This document shows, piece after piece, positions 42,651 to 51,550 of a stretch of DNA of 64,000 nt. The DNA comes from an uncultured Christensenellaceae bacterium (lineage in GTDB: Bacteria; Bacillota; Clostridia; Christensenellales; Borkfalkiaceae): assembly GCA_910589015.1 (NCBI GenBank), contig CAJUSA010000003.1:62001-126000 (forward strand), written 5' to 3'. The notes below the pieces were generated by a model. That model did no database searches. It was not told where the DNA came from and saw only the letters and a program-made list of their open reading frames with translations. Both the position numbers and the translations under genes were made by a program. Position 1 is the first letter of the stretch. Every line of letters begins with the position of its first letter.

Positions 42651-44222
42651 ATGTTACAGGTAAACAACGTCAGTCTGCAATACGGCAGCAAAAAATTATT
42701 CGAGGAAGTCAACTTGCGTTTCACGCGCGGCAACTGCTACGGCATTATCGGCGCGAACGGCGCGGGCAAATCGACTTTCTTAAAGGTGCTCTCGGGCGAG
42801 GTCGAGCCGAATAAGGGCGACGTCACGCTCGATAAAAACGAGCGCATGAGCGTGCTTGCGCAGAACCAGAATAAATACGACTTCGAAACCGTGCGCCGCA
42901 CCGTTATGCTCGGGCATAAACGGCTTGTGGAAATCATGGACGAAAAGGACGCGCTCTATGCGCACGCGGAATTTACGGAAGAGGACGGGATCCGCGCGGC
43001 GGAACTCGAAAACGAATTTGCGGAATTAGGCGGATGGGAAGCGGAAAGCGAGGCGGAAACGCTTTTGAACGAGCTGGATATTCCGAGCGAGTATCACGAT
43101 ATGAAGATGGGCGAGCTTGACGCAAAGCGCAAGGTGCGCGTGCTGTTGGCGCAGGCGCTGTTCGGCAATCCCGACGTGTTGCTTCTGGACGAGCCGACCA
43201 ACAACCTCGACCTCAAAACCGTGCGCTGGCTCGAAAATTATCTGCTCGATTTCGAAAATACCATTATCATCGTATCGCACAACCGCCACTTCCTCAACAA
43301 AGTGTGCACGCATATCTGCGACGTCGATTTCGGCAAGATCAATCTGTTTTTGGGCAACTACGATTTTTGGTATCAGACCTCGCAGCTTTTATCCCGTCAG
43401 CAGAAAGAGGCGGATAAAAAGGCGGAACAGCGTGCCGCCGAACTCAAAGAATTTATTGCGCGGTTCGCGGCGAACGCAAGCAAATCGCGTCAGGCGACTT
43501 CGCGCAAAAAGGAACTCGAAAAACTGACGATTTCCGACTTCAAACCCTCGCTGCGCAAGTATCCCTTCATCGATTTTAAGTTCGAACGCGAAATCGGCAA
43601 CGATATTCTCAGCGTCGAAGGGCTGACGAAAGAGGGATATTTCGAAAATATCAGCTTTACTGTGCAAAAGGGCGATAAAATCGGTATCGTGTGCGATAAA
43701 TCGACCTCGGTCACCATGCTTTACGACGTGCTCACGGGCAAGGAACAAGCCGACGCGGGCACGGTCAAGTGGGGCAAGACCATCAATTTCAGTTACTTCC
43801 CGCAGAACAACAATGAATATTTCGAGGGCTGCTCGTTCTCGCTCGTGCAGTGGCTTTCGCAGTTTTCCAAAGACCATTACGAAGAATATCTGCGCGGTTG
43901 GTTGGGGCGCATGCTCTTTTCGGGCGAAGAGGCGCTCAAAGAGGCGAAGGTGCTTTCGGGCGGCGAGAAAGTGCGCTGCATGCTCGCCAAAATGATGCTC
44001 GAGGGGGGCAACTTCCTCATATTCGACGAGCCGACCAACCACCTCGACCTCGAATCGATCACCGCGCTCAACAACGGGCTGACGTCGTTCAAGGGTGTGA
44101 TGCTCTTGACCTCGCACGATCAGGAACTCATGAACACCGTCTGCAACCGCATTATCGTGCTCGACGGCACGAAGGTGTACGACAAGAGCGTCACCTTCGA
44201 CGAATATCTCGAAAGCAATTAA
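42651..44222 (+). CDS. ABC-F family ATPase (YkpA/YbiT-like)
   Basis: Soluble protein (523 aa) with two ABC domains and no membrane segments. Walker A of domain 1 is GANGAGKST; domain 2 has the altered loop GIVCDKSTS, a departure from the GxxxxGKS/T consensus. Walker B motifs are VLLLDEPTNNLD and FLIFDEPTNHLD, with signature LSGGEKVRC in the second half. The interdomain linker (about residues 240-310) is rich in Lys/Glu, as in ribosome-binding ABC-F proteins. A translation role is inferred. Confidence 0.92.
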   Translation: MLQVNNVSLQYGSKKLFEEVNLRFTRGNCYGIIGANGAGKSTFLKVLSGEVEPNKGDVTLDKNERMSVLAQNQNKYDFETVRRTVMLGHKRLVEIMDEKDALYAHAEFTEEDGIRAAELENEFAELGGWEAESEAETLLNELDIPSEYHDMKMGELDAKRKVRVLLAQALFGNPDVLLLDEPTNNLDLKTVRWLENYLLDFENTIIIVSHNRHFLNKVCTHICDVDFGKINLFLGNYDFWYQTSQLLSRQQKEADKKAEQRAAELKEFIARFAANASKSRQATSRKKELEKLTISDFKPSLRKYPFIDFKFEREIGNDILSVEGLTKEGYFENISFTVQKGDKIGIVCDKSTSVTMLYDVLTGKEQADAGTVKWGKTINFSYFPQNNNEYFEGCSFSLVQWLSQFSKDHYEEYLRGWLGRMLFSGEEALKEAKVLSGGEKVRCMLAKMMLEGGNFLIFDEPTNHLDLESITALNNGLTSFKGVMLLTSHDQELMNTVCNRIIVLDGTKVYDKSVTFDEYLESN

Positions 44223-44236
44223 GTTTTTCGTCAAAG

Positions 44237-44259
44237 CGCCCCGAACGGGGCGTTTTTTT
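44237..44259 (+). terminator. Terminator of the ABC-F gene
   Basis: CGCCCC/GGGGCG stem, GAAC loop, seven T. Confidence 0.9.
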
Positions 44260-44383
44260 ATGCAAAAAAAATTTTTTGAAAAATTTTTCGAAAACCCCTC
44301 CCCAAAACGAAAAAAATATGCTATGATAAGAAAAGGTGTGTTTTTGTGTGCGAAAATATGCTTGATTTGCAGACGGGGGAAGA

Positions 44384-46744
44384 ATGGGTAAAAATACGAA
44401 GAACTCGCTTTTGAATCCCAAAAAAGAAGTCGATAAGGAATGGTTTCTTGCTCTGCTCGACGAAGAGAAACAGCTTTCTTACGAAGAAGAGCATCTCAAA
44501 GCCGTACTTGTGCAGTTGAAGGCGTTTTATCTCAAACGCATTCAGGATCGGATTCAGGCGGCGAAACGCGAAATCGCCGAGTTGCGCGCGCGCGATGATT
44601 ATGCGGCGGGCGACTACCGTGCGATTCTGGAATGGAATGCGCGCATTGCCGCCGACGAAAAAAAGCTCGGGGGTTATAAATGCTACTTTTCCGAGCCGTA
44701 TTTTGCCCGCATGGACGTGACGGACGAAAAAGAGGGGTATAACAGCTATTATATCGGGAAAAAGGGCGACGTGAATCTCGAAATCGTCGATTGGCGCGCG
44801 CCGCTTGCCGTGCGGTATTATCAGAAGAGCCGCGTCGATTTTGCGATTAACGAATACAACTATCACACCGTGTTGCGCCGCGCGATCGGCGCGAAGAACG
44901 GTAAAATTCTTTCTTATAAAAACGAATATCTTTCAGTGCGCGATTATCTTTCCGCCGAAGAGATCGCGGGCAGAGACGAGGAAATTTTATTCGATCCCTA
45001 CCTGCGCGATATCATTCAGGGGCGCAAGGATGACGACCGTATCCGCGACATTATCCGCACCATTCAGGAAAAGCAGTTCGAGATCATCACCAAACCCGAA
45101 CGCGAGAGCTTTGTGTTACAGGGCTGCGCGGGCAGCGGCAAGACCATGATCCTTTTGCATCGGCTCAGTTACCTCATGTATAACAATGAACAGCTGCGCG
45201 CCAACCATGTGCTCGTCATTACGCCGTCCGATTCCTTCAACGCCTTTATCGACGAGCTGACGCAGGTGCTCGAATTACAGAAGGTCAAAACCATCACGCT
45301 GAGCGGCTATTTTTTGCAGGCGCTTGAAAACGAGGGGCTTGATCTGAAAAGCAAGATCCGCGATGAGCGCGAATCAACGGCGTATCTGTCATATCTGTAT
45401 TCGCCCGCTTTTACCGCCGACGTAAAAAAACGGGTGAACGCCCTTTACGAAGGGCTGTACGGCTTGTTCACGGGCGAAGAATGCCGTGAAGTTGCCGAAC
45501 GCGTTTACGACGACTGCGTGCGGCGCAGGCAGGGCTATGCCAAAATCAAAAACGCGTCGGTGCGCGTGCGGCGCAGCGTGCTCGGCGAAATGAAGGACGA
45601 CGGCGACGGCGGATTTTATTTTACCAAACCCTTCCGCGCGCTTTTGAGCGCGTTTGCGCAGGCGGAAGAGTTTCTCTCGTTCGTTCTGCACGAAAAGGCG
45701 ACTTCGCCCGACGCATTCTTCCGTCAGTTCATGGAATTTTACCGCGGCGCGAAATATGCCTGCGCGCGGGCGGAACAGGTGTTTACGGGGGCGGTGAAAG
45801 ATCTGAACACGCTTTCCGAAGTCGTATCGCGCGAAATCGCCGATCTCAAACGTTACCGCAGAAAGATCGGCACCGAAGAAACGTATACCTATGCCGACCG
45901 TATCGCGCGGCGCGAAGAACTGCTTGCGGAATGCGGCAAGATCGGGGCGGCCGTCGAAGACATGGGCGAAGGTTTGGAATTGTTCGCCGAATTTTTCGGC
46001 GCGCTGCGCCTTTCCGCCGAGGCGCGCGAGCTGGGCAAGTGTAAATCGGGCGCCGACGTCGCGCGGTGGCTCTACCGTGAAACCGTGAAAAAGTTCAAAA
46101 AGAAATACGCGTTGACGGGGGTGTATTCTTCGGACGCTTACGCGCTGTGCGCCGTGCTTGTAGAAGCGGGCAGAAAGCTCACGCCCCGTTACGGATTGGT
46201 GTTCATCGACGAGGGACAGGATATTTCGGCGGGCGAATACGCGCTGCTCAAGCGCATTCACGCCGACGCGGCGTTCAATATCTTCGGCGACCTCAAACAG
46301 AATATCACGCCCTTCCGCGGGGTGGGCGACTGGGAATCGGCGGGGTACCGCATTTACACGCTCGATACCAACTACCGCAACACCAACGAGATCGTGGCGT
46401 TCGTATCGCGCATACCCGATACGAAGATGAACCCCATCGGGTTGCACGGCGAAGAGGTTCGCGAACTTGGAATACGGCAGCTGGGCGGTTATTTCCGCGG
46501 CAAACAGGGGCTTAAAGCCGTCATCGCCAAAGAGGAATATCTGCCGCTGTTCGAGAAACGCGGTTACAGCCTTTTAAGTAAAAAGGGCATTGCGAAAAAT
46601 AAAATCAACGTCATGAGCGTTTACGAGAGCAAGGGGCTGGAATTTTCCGCCGTCGCCGTGTACGACAAGGGCATGAACGACCACGAAAAATATATCGCCT
46701 ATACCCGCGCGCTCAGCTATCTGGCGGTTCTGAGGGACGAATGA
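44384..46744 (+). CDS. helD: HelD-like UvrD-family ATPase (RNA polymerase recycling motor)
   Basis: A 786-residue superfamily 1 protein. The N-terminal about 95 residues form the antiparallel coiled coil that reaches into RNA polymerase in HelD, followed by the family mark YYIGKKGD and VDWRAPLAVRYY. Walker A is GCAGSGKTMILLHRL, motif II is FIDEGQDISAGEY, and motif VI is AYTRALSYL. HelD removes stalled RNA polymerase from DNA using ATP. Its stop overlaps the ATG of the HAD gene. Confidence 0.9.
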   Translation: MGKNTKNSLLNPKKEVDKEWFLALLDEEKQLSYEEEHLKAVLVQLKAFYLKRIQDRIQAAKREIAELRARDDYAAGDYRAILEWNARIAADEKKLGGYKCYFSEPYFARMDVTDEKEGYNSYYIGKKGDVNLEIVDWRAPLAVRYYQKSRVDFAINEYNYHTVLRRAIGAKNGKILSYKNEYLSVRDYLSAEEIAGRDEEILFDPYLRDIIQGRKDDDRIRDIIRTIQEKQFEIITKPERESFVLQGCAGSGKTMILLHRLSYLMYNNEQLRANHVLVITPSDSFNAFIDELTQVLELQKVKTITLSGYFLQALENEGLDLKSKIRDERESTAYLSYLYSPAFTADVKKRVNALYEGLYGLFTGEECREVAERVYDDCVRRRQGYAKIKNASVRVRRSVLGEMKDDGDGGFYFTKPFRALLSAFAQAEEFLSFVLHEKATSPDAFFRQFMEFYRGAKYACARAEQVFTGAVKDLNTLSEVVSREIADLKRYRRKIGTEETYTYADRIARREELLAECGKIGAAVEDMGEGLELFAEFFGALRLSAEARELGKCKSGADVARWLYRETVKKFKKKYALTGVYSSDAYALCAVLVEAGRKLTPRYGLVFIDEGQDISAGEYALLKRIHADAAFNIFGDLKQNITPFRGVGDWESAGYRIYTLDTNYRNTNEIVAFVSRIPDTKMNPIGLHGEEVRELGIRQLGGYFRGKQGLKAVIAKEEYLPLFEKRGYSLLSKKGIAKNKINVMSVYESKGLEFSAVAVYDKGMNDHEKYIAYTRALSYLAVLRDE

Positions 46745-47397
46745 GAGATATTTTTTTACTCGATATGGATGACACCCTGCTCGATTTCGAAAGAGCCGAA
46801 CGGGCGGGGGTGTACGATACCTTCCGCGCGATCGGGCTGTGTGCGGACGACGCGGTCGCCACGCGCTTTCATGAAATCAACGATTCGCTGTGGAAGGCGC
46901 TCGAACGGGGCGAAATCGTCCGCGAACGCATCGTTTACAAGCGGTTCGAAATGCTGTTCGGGGAATACGGCATCACCGCCGACGTGAATCGGGCGGCGGA
47001 AATCTACTTTGAGGCGCTCGCCGCGCACTGTTATCCCTTCGAAGGCATGGAAGAATTTCTTGCCGGACTCAAACGGCGCGGGCGCGTTTATATCGTGACG
47101 AACGGCTCGCGGTATATTCAGCGGCGGCATTTGCAGGAAGGCGGCATTCTGCCTTACTGCGACGGCGTTTTTATTTCCGACGAAATCGGGTATAATAAGC
47201 CCTCGGTTCCATTCTGCGATCACGTTCGTGCGCACATAGCGGGATTTACGGGCGAGCGCGCCGTTTATTTGGGCGACAGCCTGACGGCGGATAAGGTTTG
47301 CGCCGATTATCTGGGCGCGCTGTTTATCCGTTATCTGCCGCGCGGCAGGCAGGGCGACGGCATTCGCCGTTACGAGGACTTTTGGGATTTGTTGTAA
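46741..47397 (+). CDS. HAD hydrolase, YjjG-like nucleotidase
   Basis: A 218-residue haloacid dehalogenase-type phosphatase: motif I LLDMDDTLLDF, motif II VTNGS, lysine of motif III in GYNKPS, and motif IV YLGDSLTADK. The helical cap is inserted after motif I. YjjG acts on non-canonical pyrimidine nucleotides; other phosphate substrates are possible. Translationally coupled to helD. Confidence 0.88.
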   Translation: MRDIFLLDMDDTLLDFERAERAGVYDTFRAIGLCADDAVATRFHEINDSLWKALERGEIVRERIVYKRFEMLFGEYGITADVNRAAEIYFEALAAHCYPFEGMEEFLAGLKRRGRVYIVTNGSRYIQRRHLQEGGILPYCDGVFISDEIGYNKPSVPFCDHVRAHIAGFTGERAVYLGDSLTADKVCADYLGALFIRYLPRGRQGDGIRRYEDFWDLL

Positions 47398-47409
47398 AAT
47401 CAAAGAAGG

Positions 47410-47760
47410 GATTCCTCGACTGCGCTCGGAATGACAAAGGCGCCCTCGGGATGACAAAGCGGCGTAAGATTCCTCGCCTGCGCTCGGAATGACAAAGTAG
47501 CGTAAGATTCCTCGACTGCGCTCGGAATGACAAATGCGTGCTCGGAATGACAAAAGAGCGCTCGGAATGACAAAGCGGCGTAAGATTCCCCGCCTGCGCT
47601 CGGGATGACAAAGGCGCCCTCGGAATGACAAAGCGGCGTAAGATTCCCCGCCTGCGCTCGGGATGACAAAGTAGCGTAAGATTCCTCGGCTGCGCTCGGA
47701 ATGACATAGGGACGCGTGCGATAAAATGTCACCCTGAGCGTAGCCGAAGGGTCTTAAAAG
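47410..47760. repeat. Dense array of dispersed ATTCCTCGACTGCGCTCGGAATGACA repeats
   Basis: The 472-bp gap 47398-47869 has no gene; most of it is this array. I count six full units (AGATTCCTCGNCTGCGCTCGGAATGACA-like) and four half units (NGCTCGGAATGACAAA), joined by GCGGCGTA or GTAGCGTA links, and a final unit of the second type, GTCACCCTGAGCG...GAAGGGTCTT (47739-47764 or so). Unit length with link is about 38 bp, half units 20 bp. Open frames across it are repeat read-through, not genes. Confidence 0.88.
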
Positions 47761-47822
47761 GGTCGAAAAGCATTTTGATTGTTGCGTTTGCGCAAGAAAA
47801 ACGGGGAAAATCGTAAAAACTC

Positions 47823-47851
47823 TTTACAGAAAGGGCAATTTGATATATAAT
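47823..47851 (+). promoter_or_regulatory. Sigma-A promoter of the membrane-protein pair
   Basis: TTTACA (47823-47828), 17-bp spacer, TATAAT (47846-47851), then GGAGGA and ATG 47870. Confidence 0.82.
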
Positions 47852-47869
47852 GGTTCTTGCGGAGGAAGT

Positions 47870-48691
47870 ATGAGCGTTGTGTTCTCAAGCGTGAAATATA
47901 TTTTCAGAAATTTCTGGTATGTGCTGCTCTTTGCATTGCTGCCGGCGATTTTTCTTGCGCTCTCGCTCGATTACCGCAGTATCCACGATTACGTCGTCGC
48001 CTTTTTTACGGGTGATCCGCGCGTGGGCTTTTTGGATTTTTTCTGTATCTGGAGTTTATTTCATTTTCATTCTTCACTCAGCATAATATACGGGGTGTGC
48101 ATGTTTGTGTGCGTGGTCGTTTCGGCGTCGTTCTTGTTCGTGCTCGTTGAAAAGCACATGCGCCTCGGCAGACGCACGCCCAACGGATTGCTTGCGGGGT
48201 TTAAGAATGCCTTCCTACCCGTGCTCGGGGTGGCGGCGATCTATCTCGTCATATACGAGGTGTTCGTCGTGGTGCTTTCGTCGCTGCTCTTCGCGGTGGC
48301 GGCAATCCCCAACACGATCGCCGTTTATTTTCTCACGGTCATCGTCTGTCTTGCGCTTTTTTTCGCGCTCTTTTATGTGGCGTCGGCGTTTTACTTCTGG
48401 CTGCCCTGCAAACTGATGACGGGATTTTCGATTTACGATACCTTCCGTTATTCATACCGCCTTGCGGCGGGCGAACGCACGAAGCTCGTGCTCGCGTTCG
48501 CGCTGTTTACGTCCGTTACGGTTGCGGTCGTCGCTCTTTCCGCGCTGTTGCCTTCTTACGCGCATTACATCGTCACGTTCGTGCTGTTTGTCTTTGTGTT
48601 CCTCGATTTCTGTATCCGTATGGAAACGGCTTATTTCAAAGCCGATAAGCTCGACAGAGAGGACATCGTGCACAGCTATAAGGAGTATTGA
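47870..48691 (+). CDS. Unknown polytopic membrane protein
   Basis: A 273-residue protein with about six hydrophobic helices (the first at FWYVLLFALLPAIFLALSL). No family was recognised. Between helices 2 and 3 lies a basic turn (KHMRLGRRTPNGLLAGFKNA); near the C-terminus a YDTFRYSYRLAAGERTK loop. ATG 47870 has GGAGGA four bases upstream. It forms a unit with the next gene, separated by 1 base, and the two may be distant paralogues as both have a basic loop followed by a long hydrophobic hairpin. Confidence 0.8.
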   Translation: MSVVFSSVKYIFRNFWYVLLFALLPAIFLALSLDYRSIHDYVVAFFTGDPRVGFLDFFCIWSLFHFHSSLSIIYGVCMFVCVVVSASFLFVLVEKHMRLGRRTPNGLLAGFKNAFLPVLGVAAIYLVIYEVFVVVLSSLLFAVAAIPNTIAVYFLTVIVCLALFFALFYVASAFYFWLPCKLMTGFSIYDTFRYSYRLAAGERTKLVLAFALFTSVTVAVVALSALLPSYAHYIVTFVLFVFVFLDFCIRMETAYFKADKLDREDIVHSYKEY

Positions 48692-48692
48692 T

Positions 48693-49649
48693 ATGCGTTT
48701 TATGCACAGCGTAAAGGTCACGGTCGATAATTTCGGCAGCGTGTTCAAATATCTTTTATACCGAATCGTAACGGGTATCGTCTTTTTCAGTATCATGTAT
48801 GTGATTTTGCGCCTGTCGCTTTCGTTTATCGTCGACAGCGCCGAGGTCGCCGCACTCAAAGATCTTGTGGTCGAAACGGTGAAGTGTATCATTGCGGGCA
48901 ACACCGCGCGACTGGCGGAAATTCAGGAAAACGGATTGTATAAAGAAGCGATCGTCAATATCGGGCGACTTGTCGCCTCGGGCGGCGGCGCGATCGCAGG
49001 CGCGGTGGTCGGCGTATGCCTCATCTATCTCACGGCGCGAATTGTAGACGGGCTTGCCACCTTTGCTATGGCGGCAACGCTCAACGACCGCATGAGCATC
49101 TGCGCGCGCACGCCGTTCTCTTCGGCGTTTTTCAAAAGCGCGCCGCAGGGCATTTTATATGAGTTGATCTACGTCCCCATGTCGTTCTTATACGATCTTG
49201 CCACGCTTGCGCTGTGTTGGTTCGTCTTTTTCTATCTGCGCGGACTCATTTTCAATACCACGTTTTTGGTGTTCGTCGGTTCGGTTTCGCTGGCGATTTT
49301 GGCGTTCGTGCTGTTAGAGGCGTTGAAAATGACGCTGATCTCGGCGTGGATTCCCGCCATGGTTGCCGACAAAACAAAGGTGACGAAGGCGCTTGCGCTC
49401 AGCGTCCGGAATAAAAAAATGTTCGGCACGCGGTTCGTGGGGTTTGTTACGGCGATCTTTCTCATCATCGTCGTCAATCTCGTGTTCGGGTTGTTTACGT
49501 TCGGCAGCGCGTTGCTGCTCACCGTTCCGCTTAGCTTTTTGTTTACGCTGAGTTTGCAATTCGTGCATTATTATCAGGACAGGGAAAAGAAATATTTCGT
49601 TTCGGTAGGGGAAATCGTCTCGCCCGAAACGGTGCACAAAGAAATTTAA
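48693..49649 (+). CDS. Unknown polytopic membrane protein, partner of the preceding gene
   Basis: A 318-residue membrane protein (ATG 48693, AAGGAG upstream) with about six helices. A loop of about 60 mostly hydrophilic residues follows the first helix (ALKDLVVETVKCIIAGNTAR), then a glycine-rich helix ASGGGAIAGAVVGVCLIY. A conserved-looking cytoplasmic segment reads VTKALALSVRNKKMFGTRF, similar in style to the loop in the upstream protein. Function not known; the phosphoglucomutase gene 18 bp downstream may be co-transcribed. Confidence 0.8.
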   Translation: MRFMHSVKVTVDNFGSVFKYLLYRIVTGIVFFSIMYVILRLSLSFIVDSAEVAALKDLVVETVKCIIAGNTARLAEIQENGLYKEAIVNIGRLVASGGGAIAGAVVGVCLIYLTARIVDGLATFAMAATLNDRMSICARTPFSSAFFKSAPQGILYELIYVPMSFLYDLATLALCWFVFFYLRGLIFNTTFLVFVGSVSLAILAFVLLEALKMTLISAWIPAMVADKTKVTKALALSVRNKKMFGTRFVGFVTAIFLIIVVNLVFGLFTFGSALLLTVPLSFLFTLSLQFVHYYQDREKKYFVSVGEIVSPETVHKEI

Positions 49650-49667
49650 TTCAAAGGGGTGAATGAT

Positions 49668-51380
49668 ATGAATTATCGGGAAGAATACGAAAGCTGGTTG
49701 CACGACGGCCGCCTTTCGCAGGAAGAAAAGAACGAGCTGCTTGCGCTCGAAGGCAACGAAAAGGAACTTGAATACCGTTTCGGCGGCGAGCTGGAATTCG
49801 GCACGGCGGGCATGCGCGGAATCATCGGTTGCGGAAAAAACATGATGAACGTGCGCACGGTGATGCGCGCAAGTCAGGGACTTGCCGAATATGTGAAAAC
49901 GCTCGGCGGCGCGGCGATGGCGCGCGGCGTCGTCATTTCGTACGATACGCGCCGCAATTCCCGTCTGTTTGCCGAAAAATCGGCGCAGGTGCTGGCGAAA
50001 AACGGCATCAAAGCCTATCTTTTCAACGAGGTTCACCCCGTGCCCATGCTCTCGTATGCGGTGCGATATCTCAACACCGTTGCGGGCGTCATGATCACCG
50101 CGTCGCACAATCCCAAGGAATACAACGGCTATAAGGTCTACGGCGAGGACGGCGCGCAGATGTCGCCCGAGGCAACGGCGATCGTCGTCGGGTTTATCGA
50201 AAAAATCACCGATTATCTTTGCGTAACGGGCGAGAACAACGCCAACATCGTGCCTGTGCCAAAGGAAGTCGACGAAACGTATATCGCCGCGCTCGAAAAG
50301 CTCACGCTTTCCGAAGAGGCGGTCAAAAAATGCGGCAAAGACCTCAAACTCGTCTACACGCCCGTGCACGGCTCAGGTTATGTCCCCGTGACGACGATCC
50401 TCAAAAAACTCGGGATCAACGTGACCGTGGTCAAGGAACAGACGGCGGAAGATACCGAATTTTCCACTGTCGCCGTACCCAACCCCGAATTTAAGGAAAC
50501 GCTTGCGATGGGGATCGCGCTTGCAAATCAGATTCACGCCGACGTTGTGTTCGGCACCGATCCCGACAGCGACCGTCTGGGCGTTGCCGTCAAAGACGAT
50601 CGGGGCGAATTCGTCGCGCTTTCGGGCAATCAGGTCGGCATTCTGCTGCTTGATTATATCCTCACCCGTCTGAAAGAGGACGGCTGTCTGCCGAAAAACG
50701 CCGCCGTCGTCAAATCGTTCGTTACGACGGGTATGGCGAAGGCGATCTGCGACGATTTCGGCGTCGCGCTCTATGAAACGCCCGTCGGGTTCAAGTTTAT
50801 CGGCGAGAAAATCAAGGAATGGGAACAAAGCGGCAAGCACGAATACGTGTTCGGGTTCGAGGAATCGTGCGGATATCTGCGCGGAACGCATGCGCGCGAC
50901 AAGGACGCCGTGGTTGCCTCGATGCTCTGCGCCGAAATGGTGTGCTATTACAAGTATATCGGCAAAACGGTGTACGGCAGATTGCAGGAAATTTACAAAA
51001 AATACGGTTATGTGCTCGATAAAAACGTTTCCGTGCAGTATGCGGGGCTTAACGCCATGAAAGAGATGAACGCCGTGGTGGATGCGCTCAAAACCGTGAG
51101 CGTTGAAAAAATCGGCAACATGGCGGTGCAGGCGGTGCGCGATTATTCAGCGTCGGTGCGAAGAACGGCTGCGGGAAAAGAGGAAAAACTCGATATCCCC
51201 AAATGCAACTGCGTGTATTACGAGCTCGAGGGCGGTTCGTTCGTGTGCGTGCGACCGTCGGGAACCGAACCCAAACTCAAAATTTATTACTCGGTAAGAG
51301 AAAAAGACGAGCCTTCGGCACAGGCGGCGCTGGAAAGCGCCAAGAAATCGGTTGAAGCGTTGTTAAATCGTTTGAAATAA
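49668..51380 (+). CDS. pgcA: Phosphoglucomutase/phosphomannomutase
   Basis: Alpha-D-phosphohexomutase (570 aa from ATG 49668, AAAGGGG upstream; a GTG nine bases earlier is less likely). Phosphoserine loop TASHNPKEYNGYK, metal loop GTDPDSDRLG, sugar-binding loop FGFEESCGYL and phosphate loop RPSGTEPKLKIYY are all present. It links glucose 6-phosphate and glucose 1-phosphate, needed for envelope sugars and glycogen. Monomeric long-type enzyme as in Bacillus PgcA. Confidence 0.94.
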   Translation: MNYREEYESWLHDGRLSQEEKNELLALEGNEKELEYRFGGELEFGTAGMRGIIGCGKNMMNVRTVMRASQGLAEYVKTLGGAAMARGVVISYDTRRNSRLFAEKSAQVLAKNGIKAYLFNEVHPVPMLSYAVRYLNTVAGVMITASHNPKEYNGYKVYGEDGAQMSPEATAIVVGFIEKITDYLCVTGENNANIVPVPKEVDETYIAALEKLTLSEEAVKKCGKDLKLVYTPVHGSGYVPVTTILKKLGINVTVVKEQTAEDTEFSTVAVPNPEFKETLAMGIALANQIHADVVFGTDPDSDRLGVAVKDDRGEFVALSGNQVGILLLDYILTRLKEDGCLPKNAAVVKSFVTTGMAKAICDDFGVALYETPVGFKFIGEKIKEWEQSGKHEYVFGFEESCGYLRGTHARDKDAVVASMLCAEMVCYYKYIGKTVYGRLQEIYKKYGYVLDKNVSVQYAGLNAMKEMNAVVDALKTVSVEKIGNMAVQAVRDYSASVRRTAAGKEEKLDIPKCNCVYYELEGGSFVCVRPSGTEPKLKIYYSVREKDEPSAQAALESAKKSVEALLNRLK

Positions 51381-51389
51381 TTGGAAAAA

Positions 51390-51414
51390 ACTCCCTGCTA
51401 TGGGAGTTTTTTTT
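51390..51414 (+). terminator. Terminator of pgcA
   Basis: ACTCCC/GGGAGT stem, short TGCTAT loop, eight T. Confidence 0.9.
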
Positions 51415-51475
51415 CAGTTATTTGTTAGTTTAATTGATATTTTTCTAAAATAATTAAAATATTTTCACAACCTTG

Positions 51476-51503
51476 TTGACATTTTTAGAAAATCGTGTAA
51501 AAT
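51476..51503 (+). promoter_or_regulatory. Promoter of the ArsR-like regulator gene
   Basis: TTGACA (51476-51481), 16-bp spacer, TAAAAT (51498-51503), in an AT-rich stretch. Confidence 0.75.
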
Positions 51504-51509
51504 AGTGTC

Positions 51510-51526
51510 GGAAGCATATGCTTTCC
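51510..51526. promoter_or_regulatory. Near-palindrome at the transcription start, possible operator
   Basis: GGAAGCATATGCTTTCC: symmetric apart from one extra T. It covers the expected start point of the regulator's own transcript, suggesting autoregulation. Confidence 0.45.
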
Positions 51527-51550
51527 GAAATAGTTCTAAGAGGTTCTACA

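Noticed and set aside
44260..44383. Promoter for helD with TATGAT at 44322
   Set aside because: No acceptable -35 box at the right distance; left out of the feature list.
46756..47732. Long open frames on the minus strand through the repeat array
   Set aside because: They encode reiterated SFRAQSRNL/CHSERRRGI peptides produced by the repeat and run antisense into the HAD gene; no ribosome site.
47410..47740. CRISPR-like array
   Set aside because: The spacing is regular, but the stretches between units are themselves repeated (GCGGCGTA, GTAGCGTA) rather than unique spacers, half units are mixed in, and no cas gene is near.
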